Notes: generated by a model from the letters alone, not told the origin. Shown: positions 20,035-31,668, counted from the first letter of the stretch. The stretch is 39,608 nucleotides of DNA from Candidatus Rokuibacteriota bacterium (GCA_003220225.1 QHRU01000069.1:1-39608); one strand, 5' to 3'. Numbers and translations are program-made.

Positions 20035-20169
20035 ATGAAGCGAACGTTTCAACCCAATCGGCGCCGCCGGGCCAAGACCCACGGGTTTCGCGAGCGCATG
20101 AGCACGAAGGGCGGGCGAAAGGTGTTGAAGCGCCGTCGCGCGAAAGGTCGCAAACGGCTGACCGTCTGA
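20035..20169 (+). CDS. rpmH: 50S ribosomal protein L34
   Basis: A 44-residue ribosomal protein, [19 protein letters not shown] followed by the [15 protein letters not shown] and KGRKRL segments that define L34. The length is normal. AAGGGAG lies 9 bases before the ATG. It is the first gene of the rightward operon and sits directly behind a strong promoter. Its TGA stop (20167-20169) overlaps a CTG that appears to start rnpA. Confidence 0.98.
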   Translation: MKRTFQPNRRRRAKTHGFRERMSTKGGRKVLKRRRAKGRKRLTV

Positions 20170-20516
20170 GCGGCGGCCTCTCACGACGCCAGCGACTGAC
20201 CACCAGCGCCGAATTCCAGGCGCTCTTCCAGCGGGGCAAGCGGATCGATCGTCCTGCGCTCATTGTGCTCTGGCGAGAATCGACCGAATCCACGCGCGTC
20301 GGCTTTGCGGTGAGCCGCCAGTTGCGACTCGCCGTGCAGCGCAACCGCGCCCGCCGGCGATTGCGTGAGGCGTATCGCGCCGCGCGTGACGCGGCGCCCG
20401 CGCGCGCGGCGCTCGTTGTCATTGGCCGACCCGCCGCCCTGAGCGCGCCGTTCGGGACGCTGCTCGGGCAGATGCGCCAGGCGCTCGGCGCGATTCCCGG
20501 CCCGAGACTCGCGTGA
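20166..20516 (+). CDS. rnpA: Ribonuclease P protein component (CTG start proposed)
   Basis: The protein subunit of RNase P, which with the RNA subunit trims tRNA 5' leaders. Family features are clear: [20 protein letters not shown] at the start, a central VGFAVSRQ strand, and the RNR box [15 protein letters not shown]. From the CTG at 20166 the protein is 116 residues, the usual size. No ATG, GTG or TTG occurs in this frame between the promoter and the conserved core; the first one downstream (GTG in LIVLW) is deep inside the fold. The CTG shares CTGA with the rpmH stop, suggesting termination-reinitiation. The frame is also open all the way through rpmH, so a longer nested form is conceivable. 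The end overlaps yidD through GTGA. Confidence 0.9.
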   Translation: MSGGLSRRQRLTTSAEFQALFQRGKRIDRPALIVLWRESTESTRVGFAVSRQLRLAVQRNRARRRLREAYRAARDAAPARAALVVIGRPAALSAPFGTLLGQMRQALGAIPGPRLA

Positions 20517-20749
20517 GGGTGCTGGGCCGGCTCGCGGCCGGCGCGGTGGTCGTCTACCAGCGCCTGGTGTCTCCCCTGCTCCCCGGCGCGTGTCGGTTCG
20601 CGCCCACGTGCTCGGAGTACGCACGCCAGGCTCTGGTCGAGCACGGACTGGGGCGCGGTCTGGCGCTCGCGGCGTGGCGGCTGGCGCGGTGTCACCCCTT
20701 TCATCCGGGCGGCTGGGATCCGCCCCCGACGAGGCGACGAGCGACGTGA
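20513..20749 (+). CDS. yidD: Membrane protein insertion efficiency factor YidD
   Basis: A 78-residue YidD-type protein that aids YidC-dependent insertion at the inner membrane. The GTG start overlaps the rnpA stop (GTGA). The family pattern is intact: [23 protein letters not shown], split here as an amphipathic helix followed by the Cys-containing [10 protein letters not shown], then ARQAL, and [12 protein letters not shown] near the end. The tail PPTRRRAT is short and basic. It lies between rnpA and yidC, the usual place. Confidence 0.96.
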   Translation: MRVLGRLAAGAVVVYQRLVSPLLPGACRFAPTCSEYARQALVEHGLGRGLALAAWRLARCHPFHPGGWDPPPTRRRAT

Positions 20750-20751
20750 GC

Positions 20752-22596
20752 ATGGAGAAGCGCGCGGTGTTGGCGGCCGTCCTGATGGCCCTCGTGTTTT
20801 TCATCGGCCAGTATTTCTTCTTTCCCTCGACGCAGGAGACGCCCACCGCGGCGAAGCCCGACGCCCAGCAGGTTCCCGGCAAGGCCGATGCCCCCGGGTC
20901 CGCCGCCAGGCCCGAACCCCCACCGAGACCCGAAACTGCTCGAAAAGATGAGCAAAAACCAGCGCCGACTGCCCCTGCGCCCGCCCCGCGTGCCCAGCGC
21001 CCCCGTCCACCTCAGCGGCTCGCGACGGTCGTCACCCCGCTCTATCGCGCCGTCGTCAGCAGCGAGGGCGGCAAGCTCCAGGAGCTGACCCTCGAGTACC
21101 GCGGCCGGAAGCCCATGGTCATCCTCGGCGAGCTCGGTCCCGGAGGGCTCGTGGCGGGTCCGCCCGGCCGGGCCGAGCCCGTCCCGATGGAGCTGTCGGC
21201 GACAGACCTCAAGCTGGGACCCGACCGGCCGACAGGCGAGCTCGTGCTCACGGGCGAAATCGAAGGGCTCCGCGTGCGCGAGACGCTCACCTTCCACGCC
21301 AACACCTACACGATCGACGCCAAGGTCCGCGTCGAGAACGCAAGCGGCGCGGCGCGCCAGGCGTCGCTCGCTTTTCCGTGGACCACCCTGCAGGAATGGG
21401 AAGGCAAGACCGCGAAGTTCCTCGGCCAGCATCCGACGACGATCGCGATGTCCGCTGGCGGCGAGCTGCGATATACCGACGACCTTGCCCATCCGGGCTG
21501 GTACTACGGCTGCCTGAGCACGCTGCGCGGCCCGACGAAGAACGGCGACCAGATCGAGAAGGAAGCCGCGCCGGGCCATTGGATCGCGCTGGGCAGCAGC
21601 TGGTACACCGCTGCGCTCATCGCGAAGACGACGGGCTTCGAGATCTTCACCACCTCCGACGCCAGGCCGGCCGACACGAAGGCGAAGCCGGCGATGCCGC
21701 TGCGAACCGCAGTCGGGCTGCGCGCGGCGCCGACGATTCCCGCGGGCGGCGCGTGGGAGGGCGATTTCGTCGTCTACGCCGGCCCCAAGGAGTACCAGCA
21801 CCTCCACGCCGTCGGCCTGGAGGAGTCGATCAACTTCGGCGGCTTTCCGCTCCCGCGCGAGTGCGGCGGATTGCCCATGAAGTGGTTCGCGGTGCCGATC
21901 CTGTCGTTCATGAACTGGCTCTACGCCCATGTCCACAACTACGGCATCGCCATCATCCTCCTCACCGTGCTGTCGAAGGTGCTCTTCTATCCGCTCACGG
22001 TGTGGAGCATGCGCTCGATGAAGGCGATGCAGAGGCTCCAGCCGCAGGTGAACGCGCTGCGCAGCAAGTACAAGAGCGACCCGCAGCGCGCGCAGCGCGA
22101 GACGATGGAGCTCTACCGCAAGCACGGCGTGAATCCGGTCGGCGGCTGTCTGCCGATGCTGCCCCAGATTCCGATCTTCTACGCCCTCTACCTCGCCGTC
22201 GCGAACTCCGCCGAGCTGCAGAACGCGCCGTTTCTCTGCTTCGACTTCCTGCAGCCGGTCGCGCGCGCGTTCCGCGCGATGGGCGCGTCGTGGGTGGACT
22301 CGCTGTGGATCTGCAACCTCGCCGACATCGATCCCCTCTACATCCTTCCGCTGGTGATGGGCGTCACGATGTTCGTGCAGCAGAAGATGACGCCCGTCTC
22401 GGGCGATCCTGCGCAGGCGAAGGTGATGCTGATCATGCCGGTGTTCTTCACGATCATGTTCCTGAACCTGCCGTCGGGGCTCGTGCTGTACTGGACCGTG
22501 TCCAACGTCCTCCAGATTGCTCAGCAGTGGTGGATGAACCGTCCCGCGGCGCCCGCCGGCGCCGCGCGCGAGGTCAGGAACGGCTCTCGCGCCTGA
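20752..22596 (+). CDS. yidC: Membrane protein insertase YidC
   Basis: A 614-residue YidC/Oxa1 insertase of the Gram-negative type. The ATG at 20752 begins MEKRAVLAAVLMALVFFIG, a first transmembrane helix. A GTG at 20746 that overlaps the yidD stop is an alternative start adding two residues. A Pro/Ala-rich linker (~30-80) is followed by the large periplasmic beta-sandwich domain (~85-370). The conserved membrane core includes KWFAVPILSFMNWLY, the PLTVWSMRSMKAMQ coiled loop, GGCLPMLPQIPIFYALY, and the last helices around IMFLNLPSGLVLYW. It acts in inserting and folding inner-membrane proteins, including ATP synthase subunits encoded nearby. The C-terminus is short. Confidence 0.98.
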   Translation: MEKRAVLAAVLMALVFFIGQYFFFPSTQETPTAAKPDAQQVPGKADAPGSAARPEPPPRPETARKDEQKPAPTAPAPAPRAQRPRPPQRLATVVTPLYRAVVSSEGGKLQELTLEYRGRKPMVILGELGPGGLVAGPPGRAEPVPMELSATDLKLGPDRPTGELVLTGEIEGLRVRETLTFHANTYTIDAKVRVENASGAARQASLAFPWTTLQEWEGKTAKFLGQHPTTIAMSAGGELRYTDDLAHPGWYYGCLSTLRGPTKNGDQIEKEAAPGHWIALGSSWYTAALIAKTTGFEIFTTSDARPADTKAKPAMPLRTAVGLRAAPTIPAGGAWEGDFVVYAGPKEYQHLHAVGLEESINFGGFPLPRECGGLPMKWFAVPILSFMNWLYAHVHNYGIAIILLTVLSKVLFYPLTVWSMRSMKAMQRLQPQVNALRSKYKSDPQRAQRETMELYRKHGVNPVGGCLPMLPQIPIFYALYLAVANSAELQNAPFLCFDFLQPVARAFRAMGASWVDSLWICNLADIDPLYILPLVMGVTMFVQQKMTPVSGDPAQAKVMLIMPVFFTIMFLNLPSGLVLYWTVSNVLQIAQQWWMNRPAAPAGAAREVRNGSRA

Positions 22597-22624
22597 GTCG
22601 CTCCGTCCCGGCGCCGCCGCGATC

Positions 22625-23191
22625 CTGGGTCGGTCCCTAACCGAACCCGAAGCGGACCTATTCAATAAGTATCTGGAATTGTTGCTTAAATGGCAACGAA
22701 ACCAGCGTCTCGTCGGCTCCGCCGACCCAGACTGGATCGTCGATCACATCATGCTCGATAGCCTGCTGTTCGTGAGGCTGCTGCCGCCCGGCGCGCGGCG
22801 GATCCTGGACGTCGGGTCTGGTGCCGGGGTCCCCGGCGTCCCGCTCAAGATCGTTCTCGCGGATGCCGCGCTGACGCTTCTCGAAGCGCGCGCGAAGCGC
22901 GTCTCGTTTCTGGCCGCGGTCGTTCGCGAGCTCGGGCTGCTCCAGTGCGAGGTGCTGAACGCGCGCCTCGACGCGATTCGTGGCGACCGGGCCGGTCACT
23001 ACGATGCCGTCGTGATGCGTTGCGCTGGCGATCCAACGACGCTGTACGAGGCAGCGCTGCCTGTGCTTCGGCCAGGCGGCGTCGTGATCGCCAGCGGACC
23101 ACCAACGAGCCGGCGCATCGCTGTCGGTGCCTGGCGCGAGGTCGACGGCCCACGGGGCCGCCGGCTCTTCTGGACGCATCAGCCCCCATGA
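22625..23191 (+). CDS. rsmG: 16S rRNA (guanine527-N7)-methyltransferase, non-canonical start
   Basis: RsmG methylates G527 of 16S rRNA with S-adenosylmethionine. Motif I is DVGSGAGVPGVPL, and the family's WIVDHIMLDSLLF segment precedes it. Similarity to the family clearly extends upstream of the first TTG (22679) into ILGRSLTEPEADLFNKYLEL. Yet no ATG, GTG or TTG exists in frame back to the upstream in-frame stop at 22535-22537. I place the start at the CTG at 22625, giving 188 residues with no visible ribosome-binding site. A start at TTG 22679 would remove the first helix. Upstream residues ESLRPGAAA also look family-like, so the true start may be earlier still. It follows yidC closely. Confidence 0.88.
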   Translation: MGRSLTEPEADLFNKYLELLLKWQRNQRLVGSADPDWIVDHIMLDSLLFVRLLPPGARRILDVGSGAGVPGVPLKIVLADAALTLLEARAKRVSFLAAVVRELGLLQCEVLNARLDAIRGDRAGHYDAVVMRCAGDPTTLYEAALPVLRPGGVVIASGPPTSRRIAVGAWREVDGPRGRRLFWTHQPP

Positions 23192-23202
23192 TCACAGGTT
23201 TC

Positions 23203-23231
23203 TTGACCTTTGGGCCAGGCAGGAATACTGT
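23203..23231 (+). promoter_or_regulatory. Sigma-70-type promoter of parAB
   Basis: TTGACC at 23203-23208, a 17-base spacer, then TACTGT at 23226-23231. Its -10 box overlaps the first parS-like site, so ParB or ParA binding there could control transcription. The leader to the parA start is about 65 bases. Confidence 0.65.
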
Positions 23232-23244
23232 TTGTCGATAAACA
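23229..23244. promoter_or_regulatory. parS-like site 1
   Basis: TGTTTGTCGATAAACA matches the bacterial parS consensus TGTTTCACGTGAAACA at 12 of 16 positions, including both outer TGTTT/AAACA arms and the central CG. It lies over the -10 of the parA promoter. The second site has the same right half, CGATAAACA. Confidence 0.55.
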
Positions 23245-23259
23245 TGATGCTCGTCATGT
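23242..23259. repeat. Inverted repeat between the parS-like sites
   Basis: ACATGA and TCATGT are perfect 6-bp arms around TGCTCG. It lies in the parA leader just after the promoter and between the two parS-like sites. An operator role is possible but unproven. Confidence 0.45.
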
Positions 23260-23269
23260 GATGGGTATA

Positions 23270-23285
23270 TGTTGCACGATAAACA
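23270..23285. promoter_or_regulatory. parS-like site 2
   Basis: TGTTGCACGATAAACA matches the parS consensus at 13 of 16 positions; the left half TGTT-CACG and right half AAACA are both kept. It is 41 bases downstream of site 1, start to start, and ends 16 bases before the parA start codon. Confidence 0.6.
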
Positions 23286-23300
23286 CGAGAGGGCGGGGAT

Positions 23301-24065
23301 TTGAGCGCCAAGAGCATCGCCGTGGTGAATCAGAAGGGCGGCGTCGGCAAGACCACGACAGCAGTCAACGTCGCCGCTGGCCTCGCCTTGGCGGGCCGGC
23401 CAACCCTGCTGATCGACCTGGATCCCCAGGGCAACGCTACGACCGGTCTCGGCGTCCAGAAGTCCGGGATGTACCCGACGATCTATCACGTCCTGCTCGG
23501 GGCCGAGTCGCTCGAGAAGGCCGTCCGCGGCAGCGAGCTGTCGGACCTTCGGTTGGTGCCCTCGGACATCGACCTCGTCGGCGCCGAGATCGAGCTCGTG
23601 GGCCTCGAGCGGCGCGAGCATCGCCTTGCGGAAGCGCTTCAGCCGGTCCTGGACGCATACAGCTATGTCGTGATCGATTGCCCCCCGTCGCTCGGGCTGC
23701 TGACGATCAACGCGCTCGCCGCCGCGGACCGCGTGCTGGTGCCGCTGCAGTGCGAGTTTTACGCGCTCGAAGGACTGACGAACCTGTTGAAGACTGTGAA
23801 GCTCGTGCGCGAGCGCTTGAACCCGCGTCTCGCGATCGAGGGCATCGTGCTCACGATGTTCGACGGGCGCACGAGTCTCGCGCTCCAGATTCGCGACGAG
23901 GTGCACCGTTACTTTCCGGGCGAAATCTTCGAGACGGTGATTCCGCGCAACATCCGGCTCACCGAGGCCCCGAGCCACGGCAAGCCGGTGATGCTGCACG
24001 ATCTGAGATCCAGCGGCGCGATCGCATATCTCGACTTGACTCGCGAGGTGATCCGACATGAATAA
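23301..24065 (+). CDS. parA: Chromosome partitioning ATPase ParA (Soj)
   Basis: A 254-residue deviant-Walker ATPase that works with ParB-parS to segregate the origin. It starts at a TTG (23301) after a GAGGGCGGGG run, giving MSAKSIAVVNQKGGVGKT. The Walker motif KGGVGKTT is at 12-19, with the signature lysine at 12. The A' motif is LLIDLDPQGN and the B motif VVIDCPPSLG. Length and N-terminus fit chromosomal Soj-type ParA without a plasmid-type DNA-binding extension. The end overlaps parB by 8 bases. Confidence 0.97.
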   Translation: MSAKSIAVVNQKGGVGKTTTAVNVAAGLALAGRPTLLIDLDPQGNATTGLGVQKSGMYPTIYHVLLGAESLEKAVRGSELSDLRLVPSDIDLVGAEIELVGLERREHRLAEALQPVLDAYSYVVIDCPPSLGLLTINALAAADRVLVPLQCEFYALEGLTNLLKTVKLVRERLNPRLAIEGIVLTMFDGRTSLALQIRDEVHRYFPGEIFETVIPRNIRLTEAPSHGKPVMLHDLRSSGAIAYLDLTREVIRHE

Positions 24066-24909
24066 ACCCGGCCTTGGACGCGGCCTTGGCGCCCTCCTGT
24101 CCTCGGCGCCGGGGACCGAAGAAACAATCAGCGAGATCCCCATCGATCAGATCGCCGTCAACCCGAACCAGCCACGAAAGCTCTTTGATTCCGAGTCCTT
24201 GAGTGAGCTTGCGGCCTCGATCCGGTCCTCCGGGGTCATTCAGCCGGTCGTCGTGCGCCGCCATGGGGCGGGCTATCAGCTGATTGCGGGCGAGCGGCGC
24301 TGGCGCGCCGCGCGCCAGGCGGGGCTGGCGCGGATTCCCGCCGTCGTGCGTGAGGCGACCGATGCGCAGAGTCTCGAGATCGCGCTCGTCGAGAACCTTC
24401 TCCGCGAGGACCTCAACCCGATGGAGGAGGCCGAGGCGTATCAGAAGCTGCTCGCGCAATTCGGCTGGACACAGGAGGAGCTCGCGCAACGCGTGGGCCT
24501 CGACCGCTCGTCGATCGCCAACGCGCTGCGGCTGCTGCGGCTGCCGGAGCCGATCCAGGCCGACCTGCGCGGCGGCCGGCTCACGATGGGCCATGCGCTC
24601 GTGCTGCTGTCGCTGACGAGCGAGGCCGATCAGCTTCGCCTGCGTGACGAGATCCTGGCGCACTCGTGGACCGTGCGCGCGGCCGAGCAGTCCGCGCGCG
24701 CCGTCGAGGCGGCGCGCGGCACCGTGCGGCGCCCGAGACCGGCGCGCCGGCACTCGGCCGAGCTGGCGGCCGTCGAGGCGTCGCTCCAGCGCGCGCTCAT
24801 GACGCGCGTCCGCATCCGCGGCAGCGAGCGGCTCGGCACGATCGAGATCGCGTATGCCAATGCCGACGAGCTCGAGCGCCTCGCCGAATTGCTCGGCGCG
24901 CGGCCGTAG
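24058..24909 (+). CDS. parB: Chromosome partitioning protein ParB (Spo0J)
   Basis: A 283-residue CTPase clamp that loads at parS and spreads on DNA. It starts [14 protein letters not shown], the usual ParA-interacting N-terminus. The CTP-binding and spreading motif GERRWRA is at 78-84 and the ENLLR motif at 112-116. The helix-turn-helix is in [25 protein letters not shown]. The C-terminal domain (~215-283) is short, with an Arg-rich linker. Its likely DNA targets are the two parS-like sites upstream of parA. A duplicated 47-bp repeat follows its stop. Confidence 0.97.
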   Translation: MNKPGLGRGLGALLSSAPGTEETISEIPIDQIAVNPNQPRKLFDSESLSELAASIRSSGVIQPVVVRRHGAGYQLIAGERRWRAARQAGLARIPAVVREATDAQSLEIALVENLLREDLNPMEEAEAYQKLLAQFGWTQEELAQRVGLDRSSIANALRLLRLPEPIQADLRGGRLTMGHALVLLSLTSEADQLRLRDEILAHSWTVRAAEQSARAVEAARGTVRRPRPARRHSAELAAVEASLQRALMTRVRIRGSERLGTIEIAYANADELERLAELLGARP

Positions 24910-24911
24910 TA

Positions 24912-24958
24912 CGAGCCGGAGAACGTCGCGGGGCTGGGGCCCCGCCGTTCGAGGCGAG
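24912..24958. repeat. 47-bp palindromic repeat, copy 1
   Basis: Exact duplicate of 24974-25020. The core GCGGGGCTGGGGCCCCGC forms a 7-bp GC stem with loop TGGG. Outer GAACG/CGTTC arms extend it to 12 pairs with a two-base bulge. It starts 3 bases after the parB stop. The structure resembles REP-type extragenic repeats. It could also act as a transcript end or stabiliser, although no T-tract follows. Confidence 0.85.
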
Positions 24959-24973
24959 CCGAAGGAGATGATC

Positions 24974-25020
24974 CGAGCCGGAGAACGTCGCGGGGCTGGG
25001 GCCCCGCCGTTCGAGGCGAG
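24974..25020. repeat. 47-bp palindromic repeat, copy 2
   Basis: Identical to copy 1 over all 47 bases, in the same orientation, after a 15-base spacer (a 62-base period). It ends 2 bases before the TATAAT that precedes mnmA. The perfect identity suggests recent duplication or gene conversion. Confidence 0.85.
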
Positions 25021-25022
25021 TT

Positions 25023-25028
25023 TATAAT
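25023..25028 (+). promoter_or_regulatory. Consensus -10 box ahead of mnmA
   Basis: A perfect TATAAT in very GC-rich DNA, 16 bases upstream of the mnmA ATG. No -35 hexamer is visible at the right distance; that position falls inside repeat copy 2. If used, the transcript would have a leader of about 10 bases and no ribosome-binding site. Confidence 0.5.
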
Positions 25029-25044
25029 CGATCCCGTCGCCGTC

Positions 25045-26133
25045 ATGTCCTCTCGCGTCGTCGTCGGAATGTCCGGAGGTGTGGACTCGTCGGTCGCGGC
25101 GGCGCTCCTGGTGGAGCGCGGCGTCGACGTGGTCGGCGTCACCATGCGCGTGTGGCCGTGGAAGGAGTCCGACGAGCCGACGCGCCGATTCGGCTCGTGC
25201 TGCGGCAGCGAGGCGGTGGACGACGCGCGGCGCGTCGCGCGCGAGCTCGGCATCCCGTACTACGTCCTGAACATGGAGGCAGAGTTCGACCGCGCCGTCA
25301 TCGGTCCGTTCGCGGACGAGTACCGGCACGGCCGCACGCCGGTGCCGTGCGTGGCCTGCAACGTCGATCTGAAGTTCGGCTCGCTGCTCGCGCGGGCCCG
25401 CGCCTGGGACGCCGCGGGCGTGGCCACCGGCCACTACGCGCGCGTCACGCGCGACGAGGCCAGCGGGCGCTGGCTCCTGTGGCGTGGGCGCGATGCGCGC
25501 AAGGACCAGTCCGATTTCCTCTGGCCCCTCCGTCAGTCACAGCTCGCGGCGGCGCACTTTCCCGTGGGCGACCTCGACAAGGACCACGTGCGCGCGCACG
25601 CGCGGCGGCTCGGCCTCGTCACGGCCGACAAGCCGGAGAGCCAGGAGATCTGCTTCGTGCCCGACGACGACTACCGCGGCTTCCTGCGCCGGCGCGACCC
25701 GGACCTGTTCCAGCCGGGGCCCATCGTCGACGGGGATGGCCGCGTGCTCGGCACGCACGCCGGCGTCGCGGCCTACACGGTCGGCCAGCGTCGCGGGCTC
25801 GGTCTCGGTCTCGGGCAGGGGAGCGCGCGCTACGTCGTCGACATCGACGCGGCCGCCAATCGCCTCACCGTGGGGCCTGCCGCGGACCTCGAGCGCGACC
25901 GGCTCACCGCCACGCGCGTCAACTTCATCGCCTGCGATCCGCCGCGGGAGCCGCTGCGCGTGCAGGCCCGGATTCGCCACAGCCACCGGGCGGCGCCGGC
26001 CACCGTCGTCGCCACGGGCGCGGGCGAGGCCGAGGTCGTCTTCGACGCGCCCCAGCGCGCGATCACGCCGGGCCAGTCGGTCGTGTGGTACCGTGACGAC
26101 CTCGTCGTCGGCGGGGGCGTGATCCTGCGCTGA
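25045..26133 (+). CDS. mnmA: tRNA-specific 2-thiouridylase MnmA
   Basis: A 362-residue enzyme that adds sulfur at C2 of wobble U34 in Lys, Glu and Gln tRNAs, using ATP and sulfur relayed from a persulfide donor. The PP-loop is GMSGGVDSS at 8-16. The catalytic cysteine pair is C102 (in PVPCVAC) and C203 (in ESQEICFV). Other family marks are GHYAR, KDQSDFLW and the C-terminal beta-barrel with VGQRRGLGLG. The ATG at 25045 lacks a ribosome-binding site, and a -10 box lies only 16 bases upstream, so a near-leaderless mRNA is likely. The stop is directly followed by the TTGACA of the ATP synthase promoter. Confidence 0.97.
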   Translation: MSSRVVVGMSGGVDSSVAAALLVERGVDVVGVTMRVWPWKESDEPTRRFGSCCGSEAVDDARRVARELGIPYYVLNMEAEFDRAVIGPFADEYRHGRTPVPCVACNVDLKFGSLLARARAWDAAGVATGHYARVTRDEASGRWLLWRGRDARKDQSDFLWPLRQSQLAAAHFPVGDLDKDHVRAHARRLGLVTADKPESQEICFVPDDDYRGFLRRRDPDLFQPGPIVDGDGRVLGTHAGVAAYTVGQRRGLGLGLGQGSARYVVDIDAAANRLTVGPAADLERDRLTATRVNFIACDPPREPLRVQARIRHSHRAAPATVVATGAGEAEVVFDAPQRAITPGQSVVWYRDDLVVGGGVILR

Positions 26134-26161
26134 TTGACAGCGCCCGGCCTCGGGTGATAGT
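26134..26161 (+). promoter_or_regulatory. Promoter of the ATP synthase operon
   Basis: A perfect -35 TTGACA at 26134-26139, a 16-base spacer, then GATAGT at 26156-26161. The expected start is near 26168, giving a leader of about 40 bases before atpF. The -35 begins immediately after the mnmA stop codon. Confidence 0.6.
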
Positions 26162-26207
26162 TTTCACAAACCTTCTGCGGCAGCACGAGACCGGGGGAAT
26201 CTGCCCA

Positions 26208-26798
26208 ATGCTCCAGCGTCGTTCCGTGTGGCTCGGCTCCATCGTGTCCGCATGCGTGATGCTCCTGCCGGCGCTGGCGCTCGCGGCCTCAGAGGGCGGC
26301 GAGCACGGCGGCGGCGGGCTGATCAGCCTCGACAAGTCGCTGATCATCCAGATGTTCAACTTCCTGATCCTGCTCGCCATCCTCTACCGGCTCCTCTACA
26401 AGCCGCTGCTCGCCAAGATGGAAGAGCGCTCGGCGGCCATCAAGACCTCGCTCGAGGCGGCGGAGGCCGCGCGCGCCGCGGCCGCCAAGCAGCAGGAGGA
26501 GAACGCCGAGCGTCTGCGCGCCGCGTATGCCGAGGCGCAGTCGATCCGCGCCGCGGCCCTGAAGGAGGCGGCCGACGAGCAGCGCAAGCTGGTGGAGGCC
26601 GCGCGTCGCGAGGCACAACAGCTCGTCGAGTCCGCGCGAGTGCAGACGGAGGCGGACATCCGCCGCGCGCGCGAGGAGCTGCGGCGCGAGGTGAGCGAGA
26701 TCGCCATCGCCGTCGCCGAGAAGCTCGTGCGCAAGAGCCTGCGCGACGAGGAGCATCGCCGCATCGTGGACGACGCCATCGCGCGGATCGGCCGGTGA
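26208..26798 (+). CDS. atpF: ATP synthase F0 subunit b
   Basis: A 196-residue peripheral stalk subunit of the F-type ATP synthase. The ATG at 26208 has GGGGGA upstream; an in-frame opening at 26154 lies too close to the promoter. The first ~27 residues look like a signal peptide or extra hydrophobic leader ([20 protein letters not shown]). They are followed by a Gly/His-rich stretch, the membrane helix [20 protein letters not shown], and a long Ala/Glu/Arg-rich coiled coil that dimerises and holds F1. Such leaders occur in b subunits of several Gram-negative lineages. The stop overlaps atpH (GTGA). No b' gene is present. Confidence 0.95.
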   Translation: MLQRRSVWLGSIVSACVMLLPALALAASEGGEHGGGGLISLDKSLIIQMFNFLILLAILYRLLYKPLLAKMEERSAAIKTSLEAAEAARAAAAKQQEENAERLRAAYAEAQSIRAAALKEAADEQRKLVEAARREAQQLVESARVQTEADIRRAREELRREVSEIAIAVAEKLVRKSLRDEEHRRIVDDAIARIGR

Positions 26799-27391
26799 AG
26801 TCGCACGGGGCCGCGCGCTCCTACGCCAAGGCGCTGCACGACCTCGCCCGCGAGCGCGGCCAGGCCGAGGCGGTCGGGGTCGAGCTGGCGCAGGCGGTGG
26901 AGCTCGTGCGCGGCGATGCGGCGCTCGCGCACTTCTTCGCGCGGCCCGGCGTCTCGGCGGCCGCCAAGCGCGGCGCTGCCGACGAGATCGCGCAGCGGCT
27001 CGGCGTCGGCACGCTCGTCCGCGACTTCCTCGGCCTCGTGGCCGCGCACGGCCGCGCCGAGATCCTGCCCGAGATCGGCGACGCGTACGGGGCGCTGGTG
27101 GACGCCGACCTCAATCGCGCGCGCGCCCGGGTGCGCACGACGGTGCCGCTGACCGACGCCGAGCGCACCGCGCTGGCCTCGCGACTCGGGACCGCGCTCG
27201 GCGGCAAGCTGGGGAGTGCGATGCCGCAGGGCGGCCCTGCCGCCCGAGGCGAGCCGGTGAAGGTCGTGCTCGACGAGGTGGTGGACAAGGACCTGCTCGG
27301 CGGCTTCGTCGCCGAGATCGGCAGCCTGATCGTGGACGCCAGCCTGGACGGCCAGCTCGCGCGGCTGAGAGAGCGACTGGCGAGAGGGTAG
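26795..27391 (+). CDS. atpH: ATP synthase F1 subunit delta
   Basis: A 198-residue subunit that joins the b stalk to the top of the F1 head. The GTG start overlaps the atpF stop. The N-terminal helical domain begins [17 protein letters not shown], the standard start of the family. The C-terminal part contains [29 protein letters not shown], again typical. Between LGGKLGSAM and VKVVLDE sits an extra Pro/Gly-rich stretch ([11 protein letters not shown]) that lengthens the protein beyond the usual ~180 residues. Confidence 0.95.
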   Translation: MKSHGAARSYAKALHDLARERGQAEAVGVELAQAVELVRGDAALAHFFARPGVSAAAKRGAADEIAQRLGVGTLVRDFLGLVAAHGRAEILPEIGDAYGALVDADLNRARARVRTTVPLTDAERTALASRLGTALGGKLGSAMPQGGPAARGEPVKVVLDEVVDKDLLGGFVAEIGSLIVDASLDGQLARLRERLARG

Positions 27392-27393
27392 GA

Positions 27394-28920
<1,527 letters not shown>

Positions 28921-28923
28921 CGC

Positions 28924-31223
<2,300 letters not shown>

Positions 31224-31634
31224 ATGGCCGACCGGATCACGCTGGAAGTGGCGACGCCCTCGCGGCTCGTCATCGGCGAGCAGGTCGACGAGGCCGTCGT
31301 GCCCGGCATCGAGGGCTACTTCGGCGTGCTGCCGGGCCACGCCGCCTTCCTCACCACGCTCGGCATCGGCGAGCTGACCTATCGCATCGGCCGCGACGAG
31401 CGCCACGCCGCCGTGGCCGGTGGCTTCTGCGAGGTCCGCAACGACAAGGTCATCGTGCTGGCCGACACCGTCGAGCTTCCCGCCGAGATCGACCGCGCTC
31501 GCGCCGAGCGCGCCCGGGACCGCGCCGAGCAGCGGCTGTCGGGCCGCTCCGGCGAGGACATCGACTACGCACGCGCCGCCGCCGCGCTCGCGCGCGCGCT
31601 GGTGCGCCTGCAGGTGGTCGCGCGTCCGCAGTAG
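31224..31634 (+). CDS. atpC: ATP synthase F1 subunit epsilon
   Basis: A 136-residue epsilon subunit at the foot of the F1 rotor, which can inhibit ATP hydrolysis. The ATG begins on the base after the atpD stop. The N-terminal beta-sandwich holds VVPGIEGYFGVLPGHAAFLTTL, the family signature, and GGFCEVRNDKVIVLADTVE. Two C-terminal helices rich in Ala and Arg complete the normal length. It ends the cluster. The a (atpB) and c (atpE) genes are not in this window. Confidence 0.97.
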   Translation: MADRITLEVATPSRLVIGEQVDEAVVPGIEGYFGVLPGHAAFLTTLGIGELTYRIGRDERHAAVAGGFCEVRNDKVIVLADTVELPAEIDRARAERARDRAEQRLSGRSGEDIDYARAAAALARALVRLQVVARPQ

Positions 31635-31668
31635 ATCGTGCTAAGGTCCCGCCACCAGAGGAGGGAGC

